Shown here piece after piece: positions 49,065-58,696 of a stretch of DNA of 64,000 bases (within the stretch, counting starts at the first letter, position 1; each line of letters opens with the position of its first letter). The notes below the pieces were generated by a model, which was given only the letters and a program-made list of their open reading frames with translations, was not told the origin of the DNA and ran no database searches. This stretch comes from Demequina zhanjiangensis. GTDB lineage: Bacteria; Actinomycetota; Actinomycetes; Actinomycetales; Demequinaceae. The position numbers were made by a program, and so were the translations under genes. The stretch lies in contig NZ_JAUHPV010000006.1 of the NCBI RefSeq assembly GCF_030418315.1, positions 62,001 to 126,000 on the forward strand, written 5' to 3'.

Positions 49065-51011
49065 GTGGCGATGAGGTCAAGTGGGCTGGCGCGCGGGCTG
49101 GCTGTGGTTCTTGCGGGAGCGCTCGTGCTCGCGGCGTGCACCGGGGACGACTACGTGCTGCCGACCGACTCGGCGACGATCCCCGCGCCCGATCGCGAGG
49201 CCCGTGAGCATGCGGCCGACGGCGTGCACGTGAACAACCCGTTCGCGGGCGCCACCATGTACGTCAACAGCATGTGGTCGGACCAGGTGCAGGGGACCGC
49301 GAACGCGACGTCGGACTCCGACCTTGCCGACGCGATGATCCAGGTGTCCTCCCAGCCGACGGGCGTGTGGATGGACAGGATCTCCGCGATCGAGGGCAAT
49401 GCCGACGGTCCCGGACTTCGCTTCCACCTTGACGACGCGCTGGCCCAGCGGGACGGCGACACCCCCATCACCGTGACCGTCGTGGTCTACGACCTGCCGG
49501 GGCGGGACTGCTTCGCGCTCGCGTCGAACGGCGAGCTTCCCGCCACGGACGAGGGGCTGGAGCGGTATCAGAGCGAGTACATCGACGTGCTCGCCTCGAT
49601 TTTCGCCGAGCCCCAGTACGAGGGGCTTCGCATCGTCACCGTGATCGAGCCCGACTCGCTGCCGAACCTGGTGACCAACGCGTCGGCCCCGAATTGTCAG
49701 GCCGCCGACCCGTACTACCGGGCCGGCGTGGCCTACGCGCTCGACGCGTTCGCCGCGATCCCGAACGTCTACGCCTACCTTGACGCCGCGCACTCGGGAT
49801 GGCTGGGCTGGGATACGAACTCGGGGCCGTCGGTGCAGCTGTTCGCGGACGTGGTGCGGTCCACGGAGGCCGGCTTCGACTCGGTCGACGGGTTCGTCAC
49901 CAACACCGCCAACTACACCCCCACCGAGGAGGTGTACCTGCCGAACGCGTCGCTGCAGGTGGGCGGCCCGGAGATCCGATCGGGCAGCTTCTACGAGTGG
50001 AACCGCGACTTCGACGAGGCCGACTGGACCGCCGACCTGTACTCGCGGGCCGTGGGTGCAGGGTTCCCCGACACGATCGGCATGATCATCGACACGTCTC
50101 GGAACGGCTGGGGTGGGGACGCGCGGCCGACGGCGGTGGTCGACGCCTCCTCCGCCGACGCCTACGTCTCATCGAACAAGCTGGACCAACGCACCCACCG
50201 CGGGGCGTGGTGCAACCAGTCGGGTGCGGGACTCGGGCTGCGGCCGCAGGCCCTGCCCTCCGGCTACCCCGACTCGCACCTCGACGCGTACCTGTGGGTC
50301 AAGCCGCCGGGCGAGTCCGACGGGTCCGCCAGCGAGATCCCCAACGACGAGGGCAAGAGCTTCGACCCGATGTGTGACCCCTCGTATGTGAGCGACCGGC
50401 TCGCAGGCCAGGCGACGGGTGCGCTCGCCGACGCGCCGCTCTCGGGCAAGTGGTTCGCGTCGCAGTTCACCGAGCTGGTCGCGAACGCGTACCCGGCCGT
50501 GGGGGAGGAGAACCCGCCGGCGCGGGAGGACGCTTCGGCGATGCTGCCCGTGGGCGAGGTGGCTGCCGGTTCCGGTGGGGACGGGTCGGGCGGCTCGGCC
50601 GATGCGGGCTCTGGTGGCGCTTCGGGTGGCGGTGGCGCCGGTGGGTCGGGCTCGGGTGGGTCCGGTGGGGCCGACGGTGGTGTGGGCTCGGGTCAGGTGC
50701 TCGCCGAGTTCGAGGGCGAGCAGTGCTCGGTCGTGGCAGTCTCGCCCAACCAGTGGGACGGCGGCTTCCAGGCCGACGTGACGGTGACCGCCAAGCAGCC
50801 CATGAACGGATGGACGGTCACGTTGGTGCTTCCCGCCGGATCTTCGACCGACGGACTGTGGAACGGCGACGCCTCCGGCACGAGCGGGACCGTGACCGTG
50901 CGCGACGCGGGCTGGAACGGCGCCCTAGCCGTCGGTGCGACCGGTGCATTTGGGTTCACGGCGAGCGGGTCGCCGTCGGGGCTTGCCGTGACGGGGTGCG
51001 CGCGGGGCTAG
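49065..51011 (+). CDS. GH6 cellulase lipoprotein with C-terminal CBM2-like domain
   Basis: A 648-aa beta-1,4-glucanase of glycoside hydrolase family 6, attached to the membrane by a lipobox (LVLAAC, Cys at residue 25). The catalytic domain covers residues 50-500. The general acid lies in VVYDLPGRDCFALAS (the Asp before Cys), followed by VIEPDSLPNL and DAAHSGWLGW. The late active-site block is LWVKPPGESDGSA, where many relatives have Cys instead of the Ser after Glu. A Gly/Ser linker (about residues 505-545) joins a CBM2-like cellulose-binding domain ending in VTGCARG. GTG at 49065 or ATG at 49071 may start; AGGGGGA precedes both. Length favours a cellobiohydrolase-type enzyme. Confidence 0.9.
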   Translation: MAMRSSGLARGLAVVLAGALVLAACTGDDYVLPTDSATIPAPDREAREHAADGVHVNNPFAGATMYVNSMWSDQVQGTANATSDSDLADAMIQVSSQPTGVWMDRISAIEGNADGPGLRFHLDDALAQRDGDTPITVTVVVYDLPGRDCFALASNGELPATDEGLERYQSEYIDVLASIFAEPQYEGLRIVTVIEPDSLPNLVTNASAPNCQAADPYYRAGVAYALDAFAAIPNVYAYLDAAHSGWLGWDTNSGPSVQLFADVVRSTEAGFDSVDGFVTNTANYTPTEEVYLPNASLQVGGPEIRSGSFYEWNRDFDEADWTADLYSRAVGAGFPDTIGMIIDTSRNGWGGDARPTAVVDASSADAYVSSNKLDQRTHRGAWCNQSGAGLGLRPQALPSGYPDSHLDAYLWVKPPGESDGSASEIPNDEGKSFDPMCDPSYVSDRLAGQATGALADAPLSGKWFASQFTELVANAYPAVGEENPPAREDASAMLPVGEVAAGSGGDGSGGSADAGSGGASGGGGAGGSGSGGSGGADGGVGSGQVLAEFEGEQCSVVAVSPNQWDGGFQADVTVTAKQPMNGWTVTLVLPAGSSTDGLWNGDASGTSGTVTVRDAGWNGALAVGATGAFGFTASGSPSGLAVTGCARG

Positions 51012-51862
51012 CGGCCGGACTGTGTGAGCGCGGCTGCGAGGGCGTCGAGCGTCTCGCTGGTGCCCGCGTCGATCTTGACGGCGGCGCGTCGGTCGCCCTT
51101 GGTGGGTCCGCGGTTGATGATCACGATGGGCACACCTCGCCGATGTGCGCGCTCCACGAGGCGGACGCCCGAGTTGACGGCGAGCGAGGAGCCGGCGACG
51201 AGTAGCGCGTCGGCTTCGTCCACGATGGCCTCGGCGGCGTAGGTCTGGGGCTTGGGCACGTACTCGCCGAAGAAGACGACGTCGGGCTTGAGGGTGCCGC
51301 CGCAGACCGTGCAGTCGGGGACGGTGAGGGTCTGCCAGGTGCTGGGGAGCACGTCGCCGTCGGGGCCGAGCTCGACCTCCTCGGGGACCGCGAGGACGGG
51401 GTTGTCGCGCTCGAGGCGCTCGGCGATGTCGTGTCGCGAGAACTGCGTGCCGCAGACGAGGCAGGTGACGGTGCGCATGTTGCCGTGCAGCTCGACGACG
51501 CGCTGCGATCCGGCGCGCAGGTGAAGGCCGTCAACGTTCTGCGTCACGAGGCCGGTGACGATGCTGGCATCTTCGAGCGCGGCGAGGGCGGCGTGTCCGG
51601 GGTTGGGCTGCGTGGCGGCGAACGCCTTCCAGCCAAGGTGCGATCCGACCCAGTAGCGGCGGCGCATCGCCTCATCGCCGACGAAGTCGTGCACGGTCAT
51701 GGGGGTTCGTCGTGGCGAGTTGGCGCCGCGATAGTCGGGGATGCCCGAGTCAGTGGAGAGCCCGGCGCCCGTGAGCGCGGCGATGGTGCGTTCGGCGAGG
51801 AGGTCGAGAGCGCGCGCGAGGGCTTCCGTCTGCTCGGGGAGCTCGGTGTCCTCGATCGTCAC
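51008..51862 (-). CDS. cobB: Sir2-family NAD-dependent protein deacylase
   Basis: A 284-aa sirtuin removing acyl groups from lysines with NAD+. The NAD site reads ALTGAGLSTDSGIPDYRG, TQNVDGLH and the catalytic His in ELHGNM. The zinc site has two CxxC pairs, CLVCG and CTVCGG, about 50 residues apart. The late motifs DVVFFGEYVP and VAGSSLAVNSG are typical. It overlaps the GH6 gene by 4 bp tail to tail. It is the last gene of the ordinary high-GC backbone before the lower-GC island. Confidence 0.93.
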   Translation of the reverse strand: MTIEDTELPEQTEALARALDLLAERTIAALTGAGLSTDSGIPDYRGANSPRRTPMTVHDFVGDEAMRRRYWVGSHLGWKAFAATQPNPGHAALAALEDASIVTGLVTQNVDGLHLRAGSQRVVELHGNMRTVTCLVCGTQFSRHDIAERLERDNPVLAVPEEVELGPDGDVLPSTWQTLTVPDCTVCGGTLKPDVVFFGEYVPKPQTYAAEAIVDEADALLVAGSSLAVNSGVRLVERAHRRGVPIVIINRGPTKGDRRAAVKIDAGTSETLDALAAALTQSGR

Positions 51863-51935
51863 GCGCCACCTCCGGGGTCATGGGCTGGTCCATTGATGGT
51901 CGCATGCCTAGGAAGTAAAGCGTGTCGCGTGATCC

Positions 51936-52256
51936 CTAGGACCACTTCCACGTGGTGGAACGCCGCGCGATCTCGTAGATTCCCTCAACCTCATCGGGGG
52001 AGAGGACCGCAGGTCGCTTCTTGAACCAGCGGGGGAGATCCATCCTGTCGAGCACCATGACGTCTTCTGGCATCTGCCTGTAGGTGACCTCCGGGATGAA
52101 TGAGCCCGTGAGCACGACGACGCAAGAGCGGACTGACACCTCGCGGCCTAAACCCCGACTGTCACCAGTTCGTTCACCACGCCCAAACGGGGGGCAGGAC
52201 ACGTCGATATCGACGAAGACGATGCCCCTCACGACTAGCCTCCTACGTTGCTTCAT
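51936..52256 (-). pseudogene. Truncated nuclease-like (possibly NERD-type) gene remnant
   Basis: A short frame of about 106 codons whose product looks like the C-terminal part of a larger protein: GIVFVDIDVSCPPFG, then a strand-rich VVVLTGSFIPEVTY, and the ending DLPRWFKKRPAVLSPDEVEGIYEIARR. The ending resembles the tail of actinobacterial NERD (nuclease-related) proteins as I remember them, without certainty. Upstream codons are not protein-like, so the N-terminal part seems lost. It marks the left edge of the lower-GC region. Confidence 0.35.
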
Positions 52257-52607
52257 GAGCGGCGCTGCAGCGATGCGCGAGATTGACGACTGGCGGCCCG
52301 TGAGCGAGAGGCAGGGCGGATCCCGCACCGCGTTGCGGGGCGTGACGTTCGCCCCCACTTGCGGCTGTTCCCAGACGGACCGATCACGCCTGATCGTAGA
52401 TCCACCATACCCACGTCGCAAGCATGCGAAAGCCGTAAGACACCTGATAATGTGCCCTTCGAAAGACTGGATCGACACAACGCGTAGGACCCTACTGTTG
52501 CTCATGACCTATCGAGGATTCGCGAGCACACCGGCTTGGCAATCCATGCGGCCAGAACGAGCATGCGCAAGCCCAGCTGAAGCCGTAGGTCCAGGAGGGT
52601 GCAAACC
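52257..52607. other. Gene-free left border of the island
   Basis: About 350 bases of mixed composition, lower in GC than the backbone, with scattered short open frames that have no protein-like features. It ends in AGGAGG (52593-52598), the ribosome site of the methyltransferase. I saw no tRNA, direct repeat or integrase here. Confidence 0.4.
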
Positions 52608-54422
52608 GTGTCAGCGGTATGCGAGAGAATCAGACCCGTGACCGCGGATCTGGAACCCACGCTGGATTGGCTGCGGTCAATTCCCGGCTCACCGCTGTCC
52701 GAAAAGTTGGTGCCAGGCGCATCCGCCGATGAGCGACGGATGCTCGCCGCACTCGGCGGCCTGGTCTCGTCGATTGTCCCCCCACGTGATCGGCAGAAGT
52801 GGCCCCCAGATGTCACGGCCTGGCTGGAAGCAGGCCCCCGCGCTGACGATGGCGTGCGCGACGCGACACTCGAAGCAATACGCGAGGATCCCGACCAAGC
52901 CCTCGCATCGCTTTATGCACTACTTGTCTCGGGCAAGAACCGTCGACCACTCGGAACATTCTTCACGCCGCGTACAGAGGCAGACCTCATGCTGCAGATG
53001 TGGGTCGAGAACGAGCCCACCCCTCATTCCGTCGTGGACGTCGGAGCGGGCGTGGGGGTCTTCACTGCACTCGCGGCGACACAGTGGCCCCAAGCGCAGG
53101 TCTTCGCGGTTGACATCAACCCAGTGACGCTCGGCCTCCTGGCGCTTCGTTCGTGGATCGCAGGGATGGAACTTCGTGACACCGATGCGCGGGGACCAGG
53201 GATACGTACCGTTCGTGCTGACTACACCAGGTGGATTGGCAACCTCCCGAAGACCCCTGGGCCGCGCCTCATTCTCGGAAATCCGCCGTACACGCGAGCA
53301 CAACTACTTTCGGCTGAGGACCGCGAGCGGCTGACGCGCGACGCCGAGGGGCTGTGCGGCTCTCGTGCAAGTTTGTCGGCGCTGATTACCGCCATTTCGA
53401 TAAAGCATCTGGCGGCCGACGACGGCTTGTGCCTGTTGCTCCCGGCACAGTGGTTGGAGTCGCAGTACGCGGCAAGACTCCGAGCCCGCCTCTCGCAGCT
53501 CAATCGCCGGCGGATCGAACTGTGCCTCATCGACGGGAGGCTATTCGCCGACGCGCAGGTCGACGCCGTAGTACTGCAGGTCGGTCCTGAACGAGCCAGC
53601 GAGTCGGAGTTTCTTGTCTCAACATGGACCAGAGATGACCCTGCCCCGACGCGGGCTCCGGTCGACCGCTCGATTCTGGCCGATGCGATCTCGTGGCGTG
53701 GGCTGTTCGCTTCAGTTGCAGAGGAGAGTCCTCAGCCCACCGAGATCGCCGCCGTCCCTGCGGTGAATCCAACGCCAACTGGAGACACCGGCACTCCACT
53801 ATCGAACTTCTGTAAGCTGCGGCGCGGCACAGCTACGGGTGCAAACGACTTCTTCGTGCTATCAGAGGAGGAAGTCGCGCTCCACGACATCCACGACTGG
53901 ACAGTCCCACTTGTGCGAAGGCTCTTCAAGTTCACCGATGAGGTAACGACCAACAGCCTGCCTGCCCTCGGGGACGCCGAGAAGCGTTGGCTCCTCGTGG
54001 CGCAGGAAAAGGACCGGCAACAGGGCCGGACGCTCGACAGGTACCTCTCGCAGGGGGAGGACGCCGGAGTCGACCAGACCTATCTGTGTCGGACGAGGCC
54101 AGGCAAATGGTTTGACCTCGGCCACGACCTCGTAGTTCCGGATGTCATCATTGGCCCAATGACACGCGGACGCGTGCGGTTTGTCGTGAACGAGGCCGCG
54201 GCAGCCATCGTGAACAACCTCTACGGCTGGACATGGCACGAGGGTGTGTCGGATGAGGATCGTCTTGCGATCCTTGAGTGGTTGAGGAGTCCTGACGGGC
54301 AACAGGCGATCGATGCGGCAGCGCGCACGCAAGGAATCGGACTCAAGAAGCTGGAGCCAAAGGCGCTCGCGAAGCTGCCGATCCCTCTCGCGATCGCTCG
54401 CTCGCCTTACCTCGAATTGTGA
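52608..54422 (+). CDS. N6-adenine DNA methyltransferase, Type IIG/I-like
   Basis: A 604-aa class I SAM-dependent methyltransferase. SAM-binding motif I is VVDVGAGVGVFTALA (about residue 140), preceded by GTFFTPRTEADLMLQMW. The catalytic motif IV is LILGNPPYTRA near residue 222, the NPPY of N6-adenine enzymes. The C-terminal half (residues 330-600) resembles target-recognition regions of Eco57I/TaqI-like enzymes (LRRGTATGANDFFVLS, GPMTRGRVRFVVN). The N-terminus has no recognisable nuclease motif. The GTG at 52608 is chosen since AGGAGG lies 9 bases upstream. It converges 3 bp from the DUF3883 gene and probably protects host DNA from the linked operon. Confidence 0.88.
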   Translation: MSAVCERIRPVTADLEPTLDWLRSIPGSPLSEKLVPGASADERRMLAALGGLVSSIVPPRDRQKWPPDVTAWLEAGPRADDGVRDATLEAIREDPDQALASLYALLVSGKNRRPLGTFFTPRTEADLMLQMWVENEPTPHSVVDVGAGVGVFTALAATQWPQAQVFAVDINPVTLGLLALRSWIAGMELRDTDARGPGIRTVRADYTRWIGNLPKTPGPRLILGNPPYTRAQLLSAEDRERLTRDAEGLCGSRASLSALITAISIKHLAADDGLCLLLPAQWLESQYAARLRARLSQLNRRRIELCLIDGRLFADAQVDAVVLQVGPERASESEFLVSTWTRDDPAPTRAPVDRSILADAISWRGLFASVAEESPQPTEIAAVPAVNPTPTGDTGTPLSNFCKLRRGTATGANDFFVLSEEEVALHDIHDWTVPLVRRLFKFTDEVTTNSLPALGDAEKRWLLVAQEKDRQQGRTLDRYLSQGEDAGVDQTYLCRTRPGKWFDLGHDLVVPDVIIGPMTRGRVRFVVNEAAAAIVNNLYGWTWHEGVSDEDRLAILEWLRSPDGQQAIDAAARTQGIGLKKLEPKALAKLPIPLAIARSPYLEL

Positions 54423-54425
54423 GTT

Positions 54426-55166
54426 CTACACGCAAGACGGCGTGCCTTCTATGAGCATCGAACACGGCACGCGGACCAGAGCCTCAGTCCAGCGGCCTCG
54501 GTGGTCCTGAGGGAGGTACGGGGCGAGGGCGCTCGCGCGGCACCACCCAACTATGTCGATTAGTTCCCCACGCCGCTCGCACGCTACCAGCGCCCATTCG
54601 GAGGGGTTCCGGCAGCCCACGTCGTACTCATTCCTCGACAGGTAGAACTGAAACACGCCACCCGAGACCTGAGACGTAGTCTTGACTTCGAGGCGTCGAG
54701 CGGTTCCCCGGAGCGTTGGCGCGGCGATGTCATACCCCAGGGTGTCGTCAAAAAGACTGACCTGGATGATCTCAGCCTGGAGGTCAGGACGCCCGACCAC
54801 CAGGAGTTCAGCGCGGCAGGCTGCTACCACCGCAGCCTCACCCGCAGAACCCAGTAGCGCGCGATCGGATTGCTGCTCCTTCACTTGCAGGAGCCGACGA
54901 AGTTCGCGAAGGGCGCTGGCGTCATCGAGGGCCACCAACGCCGACAGTTCGCTCGTTCCCCGGACACCAGCTGCGCCGGCAAAAGCAAGCTCTGCGTCGA
55001 CAAGCAGCGCAAGGCCCACGCGAAGATCCTCGGCTCGGTGCTCACCCTGACTGATGACAAGCGGAAGACTGAGCTCAAGCGAGGCGGCATCACTTCCAGC
55101 GGGGTTCAGAATCCTCGCGACCCGGATCGCTGCAGACAGCTGATGATCACTCAGCGAGTTCATCAT
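54426..55166 (-). CDS. DUF3883 nuclease-like protein
   Basis: A 246-aa protein with a helical N-terminus and a C-terminal DUF3883 domain. It shows GSAGEAAVVAACRAEL, then LGYDIAAP and RRLEVKTTS, followed by FQFYLSRNEYDVG and EWALVACER. The D...ExK arrangement (Asp in GYDI, EVK) is that of PD-(D/E)xK nucleases, though DUF3883 may be a DNA-recognition pseudonuclease in some systems. It overlaps the helicase stop by 20 bp and is the last gene of a three-gene minus-strand operon. Confidence 0.78.
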   Translation of the reverse strand: MMNSLSDHQLSAAIRVARILNPAGSDAASLELSLPLVISQGEHRAEDLRVGLALLVDAELAFAGAAGVRGTSELSALVALDDASALRELRRLLQVKEQQSDRALLGSAGEAAVVAACRAELLVVGRPDLQAEIIQVSLFDDTLGYDIAAPTLRGTARRLEVKTTSQVSGGVFQFYLSRNEYDVGCRNPSEWALVACERRGELIDIVGWCRASALAPYLPQDHRGRWTEALVRVPCSMLIEGTPSCV

Positions 55167-57045
55167 GGGGACCTCGGCGAGCTCGCTGCCGGAGATGTTC
55201 CATCACTTCCGCCAGATCGAGCATGTCGTCAATTACATCTCCCGTATCGTCGTCATCAGGCAACGCCATCTGTGTGAGAGCGGGGTCGTTGAGCATGAGC
55301 GCGAGACGTCGAGTCTTGTCTTCGACGCGCGAGTTCACGCGGTCGTCGATTGTGCTGGAAGCGGTGAGTATTGTGACGCGTGTTTCGGTGTCTTCCGGCA
55401 ATCCAAGGCGGTGGATACGATCGAGCGACTGCAGGTACTGGCCCGCGTTGAAGGTTCGATCGATGTAAATGGCGTCGTGGCACCAGTGGTGGAGGCTGAT
55501 CCCTTCGGACATGGCAGCAGGGTTCGCCAAGAGCACCCAACACTCGGGATCGTTGCGGAAGCGGTCAATCTCTCGCTCTCGGGTTCTGACCCCTGGCTCC
55601 GCGTCGTCGCTGCTCGGAATTGCGCCATACACAAGCGCTGGGCTTAGGCCGGCCAGCATCATTTCGAGGTCCAGCAGATTGTCCGGGAAGTTAGACCAGA
55701 CGAGAGTCTTGCGACCAAGTCTGACATTGTTCTCAACGATGCGAAGTGCGCGTTCAAACTTGGCAGGAACCTCGTGGTCTGCATATCGGTCGATCATCCC
55801 CGCAACTCGCGAACCAGCAGGAATCGCGAGCGACGGGTAGCGGTACTCGCGCGGCACGCCGGAGTTGGCTGCGAGCAGACGCGGGCTACATGCCGCCTGC
55901 AGCAGGTACATCGTCACCTCGCCCATCTGCGACAACATAGCTGCGTCTCGTCGGCCGAGGTCGAGGCTGCCGACGTACCGGTTGACGAGTGCATCGTAGA
56001 TTTGCTGTTGGAGTCCCCCCATAGGCACTGGTTCGAGAACGATTCGGGGGTCGCGGAGTCCCAACTCGTTCTTCGTTGTCCGCACGTACAACGGGGCGAC
56101 TGCTCCGTTGAGCCCATGCATGTCTGCATCGCTCGGGTCAGAGCGCAGTGCCGCAGGCGGCACTGCGCGACGGACGATGCCGCCTGGCCATGCGATGTCG
56201 AGAACTGCAAGAAGGTCACGCGGCTGGTTGGGAGCCGGAGTGCCCGTAAGGACGTCTCGCCGAGACGCGAATGGTGCGATCGACAGGATCGCGCGCCCCC
56301 ACTCGCCTGCCGCCCCGCGCTTGGCTCGGTGAGCCTCGTCGACCACCAAGTGGGTACGGTGCCGGAGCATCATCGCCAGCAGAAGCGACGCTGATGCCGT
56401 GACCCTCTGGTAGTTGACCAGAATCACGTCAGTGTCCGGCAACGCGCCACCTCGCCACCGGCCCACTGAGAGCGGTGGATCCAGCACAGTCTCTGCGTCC
56501 TCTTCCCATGCGTTGAAGGCCGAGAGGGGCGCGATGACAAGTAGTTTCGTCGCGCGCCCCTCCCGCCTTTCACGTGCGTGGAGCGCATAGGTCACAGTGG
56601 TCTTTCCTGCGCCCGGCACTGAGAAGTTTGCGCCGTGATCAAGTTGCGCAAGACGCTCGAAGTCTCGAATCTGGAACTGTCTGAGATTGCGTACAACCTG
56701 CCGTCCCGGGTCGTGATCGTCGACCCCCACTTCGGTTTGGTCGGAGCGCTCGCTGAACGCAGCTGCGAACCCACGCTGATCGCTGATACTTCGCGCGAGC
56801 AACGCTCGCACTGCCTCGTCCGCCGCGAGGCCGACTCCGAGTTCAGCCAGAAGTCCGCGCAGGGCGATCCTCTCGCGAAGCAGCCGTGCAGGCTCCACGC
56901 GAAGCGAAGCACCCGATGCAGGCGTGGTGTCCGCCAGCAGCAGTGCAATGCGGTACCAGCGTTCGCGGTCAAGCTCGCTCGCGGTCGCCATGACGAACCC
57001 GCCCGCGGGTTCGAGTCTGAGCGAGAGCGCGGGGGTGTCAGTCAT
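55147..57045 (-). CDS. SNF2-like superfamily 2 helicase/translocase
   Basis: A 632-aa ATPase. Walker A is NFSVPGAGKTTVTYAL near residue 145 (VPGAGKT in place of the usual xxGxGKT), motif II is LVVDEAHRAKRG, and motif III is VLTGTPAPNQPRDL. The second RecA-like lobe has KTLVWSNFPDNL, LLANPAAMSEGISLHHW and the motif VI region YLQSLDRIHRLG. This is the SNF2/RapA order. The first 110 residues are a helical N-terminal domain of unknown role. It overlaps the ParB-like gene by 8 bp and the DUF3883 gene by 20 bp, so the three are made together. Confidence 0.87.
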   Translation of the reverse strand: MTDTPALSLRLEPAGGFVMATASELDRERWYRIALLLADTTPASGASLRVEPARLLRERIALRGLLAELGVGLAADEAVRALLARSISDQRGFAAAFSERSDQTEVGVDDHDPGRQVVRNLRQFQIRDFERLAQLDHGANFSVPGAGKTTVTYALHARERREGRATKLLVIAPLSAFNAWEEDAETVLDPPLSVGRWRGGALPDTDVILVNYQRVTASASLLLAMMLRHRTHLVVDEAHRAKRGAAGEWGRAILSIAPFASRRDVLTGTPAPNQPRDLLAVLDIAWPGGIVRRAVPPAALRSDPSDADMHGLNGAVAPLYVRTTKNELGLRDPRIVLEPVPMGGLQQQIYDALVNRYVGSLDLGRRDAAMLSQMGEVTMYLLQAACSPRLLAANSGVPREYRYPSLAIPAGSRVAGMIDRYADHEVPAKFERALRIVENNVRLGRKTLVWSNFPDNLLDLEMMLAGLSPALVYGAIPSSDDAEPGVRTREREIDRFRNDPECWVLLANPAAMSEGISLHHWCHDAIYIDRTFNAGQYLQSLDRIHRLGLPEDTETRVTILTASSTIDDRVNSRVEDKTRRLALMLNDPALTQMALPDDDDTGDVIDDMLDLAEVMEHLRQRARRGPHDELAE

Positions 57046-58447
57046 CCGACGAGGGAGCCGAAGGTGCCGACTCAGCGGCCTCGGACACCTTGTCGAGGAG
57101 ACTCGCGATCTCCTCGATCAACAACACCACAGCTTCTCGGTGGGGGGCGAACTCGTCTAGCTCGCCCACCTCATCGAGGCCGTCGAGCGCCTCGCGAAGA
57201 CCATCTCGCGCCTGGGAAAGAGCATAAGTCGGGCGTTGTAGTTTGCTCCCCGCTAGCGCGCGCTGCTTCGAGGCTGCGAGACCCCGCGAGACGCTCGCGT
57301 GTAAGGCATCGCGCACATCCGCGACAGGCGTGGACCCTCCATCACCGAGTGAGACATGCTCAGCATCGGGCCGAGTGGCGGCGACTGCTATATTTAGCAG
57401 GCCTTTCACTGCCACAACCTCGGAATTGACGGGCCCGTTCGCCTCATCGCCGAGCAGGTCTAGGCCCTCTGGGATGTCGCCCGCGGACGCGGCTTCGGCT
57501 ACCGGCGAGGCTGCAACGGAGGCGATCGCGGCTCCGATGCCACCGGCTTCGACGAGATCTTCCATCACGTCGCTCTCGACCCACTCGCCGTAGGCGTGCC
57601 TCAACTTGTGCACCGAGTCATAGCCGAGCACGTAAGCGATGAGCCAGCTTGCGATCGCAACGTCGCCAGACGGGCGTCCATCCTTCTGGTCTACCTCGCG
57701 CACCTTTCGCAGGAGTTCGATCCAGTTCTGGGTCTGGTCCTTCTCCGTGATGAACTCCGTCAGGGGCAGCACCGGATCCGTCAACCGCCGAGCACGTTCC
57801 ATCAGATCGAGGACAGCCCGCATGTCGGTCACGCGCTGTGCTCGCATTCTCAGGTGCCGCGCGATCGCCGCGTCGGTAAGGCCTGCGTCCTCGTGGAGCT
57901 TCTTCAGCATCATGAGTTCGCTGACGAGGTTGTAACTGTCCTTGTGCTCCACCTGCTTCTGAAGAACGCTCTCCAGTTCCAGCTCCTGCGGCTCAATAAT
58001 GTCAGCAGGAAGTACAGCGACGCGCAGAGTTGAATTCGTGATCTTTCCCTCGGCACGGAGTTCCCGAAGGAGAACACATCGTGTGTTCCCGTTGATCAGC
58101 TTTCCTTTGCGCGTGATGAGGCCTGGCTGATCCTGACCGTCGATCAGGCTTGCCTTGAGGTCTTCCGCGTACCGGTGCGCCTTCCGAACAAGCTCCGCGA
58201 CGACGTTCTGCGCGGCGCTGGAGTAGGGGTCGGTCTTCACGATCGAGGCCTGCGCATGCTCGGCGAGCGCTGGCGCGATCCGGAAGCTGTCGGGGTTCAA
58301 CGTCGGAAGGTCTAGCGGCACCTCGACGACCTCAAGAAGTGTACTCGCTCCCCGGAGGGGGACCCTCATCGTGTCGCGTGCGCCGGCCTGCGCCTGATAC
58401 TGCGCAAGAGCCTGCGTTATCGTCTGCTCTCTGTTTGCATCAGTCAT
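57038..58447 (-). CDS. ParB/Srx-like domain protein
   Basis: A 469-aa protein. Residues 20-150 form a ParB/Srx-like fold with the key motif KLINGNTRCVLLREL (GNTR), followed by the helical DNA-binding-like stretch LTDAAIARHLRMRAQRVTDMRAVLDLMERA. The C-terminal 200 residues are Ala/Glu-rich helices with coiled-coil character. Chromosome-partition ParB would sit beside parA; here the partners are a SNF2 helicase and a DUF3883 protein, so a defence role such as DNA sensing or NTP-dependent clamp loading is more likely. The ATG at 58447 has GGCAGGAA upstream. Confidence 0.78.
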   Translation of the reverse strand: MTDANREQTITQALAQYQAQAGARDTMRVPLRGASTLLEVVEVPLDLPTLNPDSFRIAPALAEHAQASIVKTDPYSSAAQNVVAELVRKAHRYAEDLKASLIDGQDQPGLITRKGKLINGNTRCVLLRELRAEGKITNSTLRVAVLPADIIEPQELELESVLQKQVEHKDSYNLVSELMMLKKLHEDAGLTDAAIARHLRMRAQRVTDMRAVLDLMERARRLTDPVLPLTEFITEKDQTQNWIELLRKVREVDQKDGRPSGDVAIASWLIAYVLGYDSVHKLRHAYGEWVESDVMEDLVEAGGIGAAIASVAASPVAEAASAGDIPEGLDLLGDEANGPVNSEVVAVKGLLNIAVAATRPDAEHVSLGDGGSTPVADVRDALHASVSRGLAASKQRALAGSKLQRPTYALSQARDGLREALDGLDEVGELDEFAPHREAVVLLIEEIASLLDKVSEAAESAPSAPSSDD

Positions 58448-58696
58448 CGGAATTCCTGCCTTCCCCCAGTTTGGTGTCCAGAACGAACATATATCCAACG
58501 TCTGACAGAGCCCCGGAGCATTGCCTGCGTGGCTGAATTCAGGCCTGCACCAGGTGAGAGGCTCTGCAATAGCCGACGGTCACATTGGCGCCTAACCGCT
58601 GACAAGCCGTGGCGATTCGCACCGGGTTCCCCAGTTCGACTCAGTAATGTGGGCATCAGTTCCCCCGCGGCGAGCAAGACATCGAGGAGCACCCAA
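58448..58696. promoter_or_regulatory. Divergent control region of the defence operons
   Basis: A 249-bp gap between divergently transcribed genes. An AT-rich CATATAT at 58488-58494 is the best -10 candidate (usable on either strand). The frame of the plus-strand gene is open through most of it from GTG 58529, but no ribosome site supports that start. Confidence 0.4.

Noticed and set aside
52608..58447. Identification of the methylase-SNF2 region as DISARM
   Set aside because: DISARM class 1 has a methylase and SNF2 helicase, but also needs the drmA helicase, drmB (DUF1998) and drmC (PLD); none is present.
57038..58447. Chromosome- or plasmid-partition ParB
   Set aside because: No parA, parS-like repeats or replication gene nearby; neighbours are defence-type genes.
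58529..58696. 56-residue N-terminal extension of the SIR2-like protein
   Set aside because: No ribosome site at 58529 and unstructured composition; GTG 58697 has GAGGAG at proper spacing.
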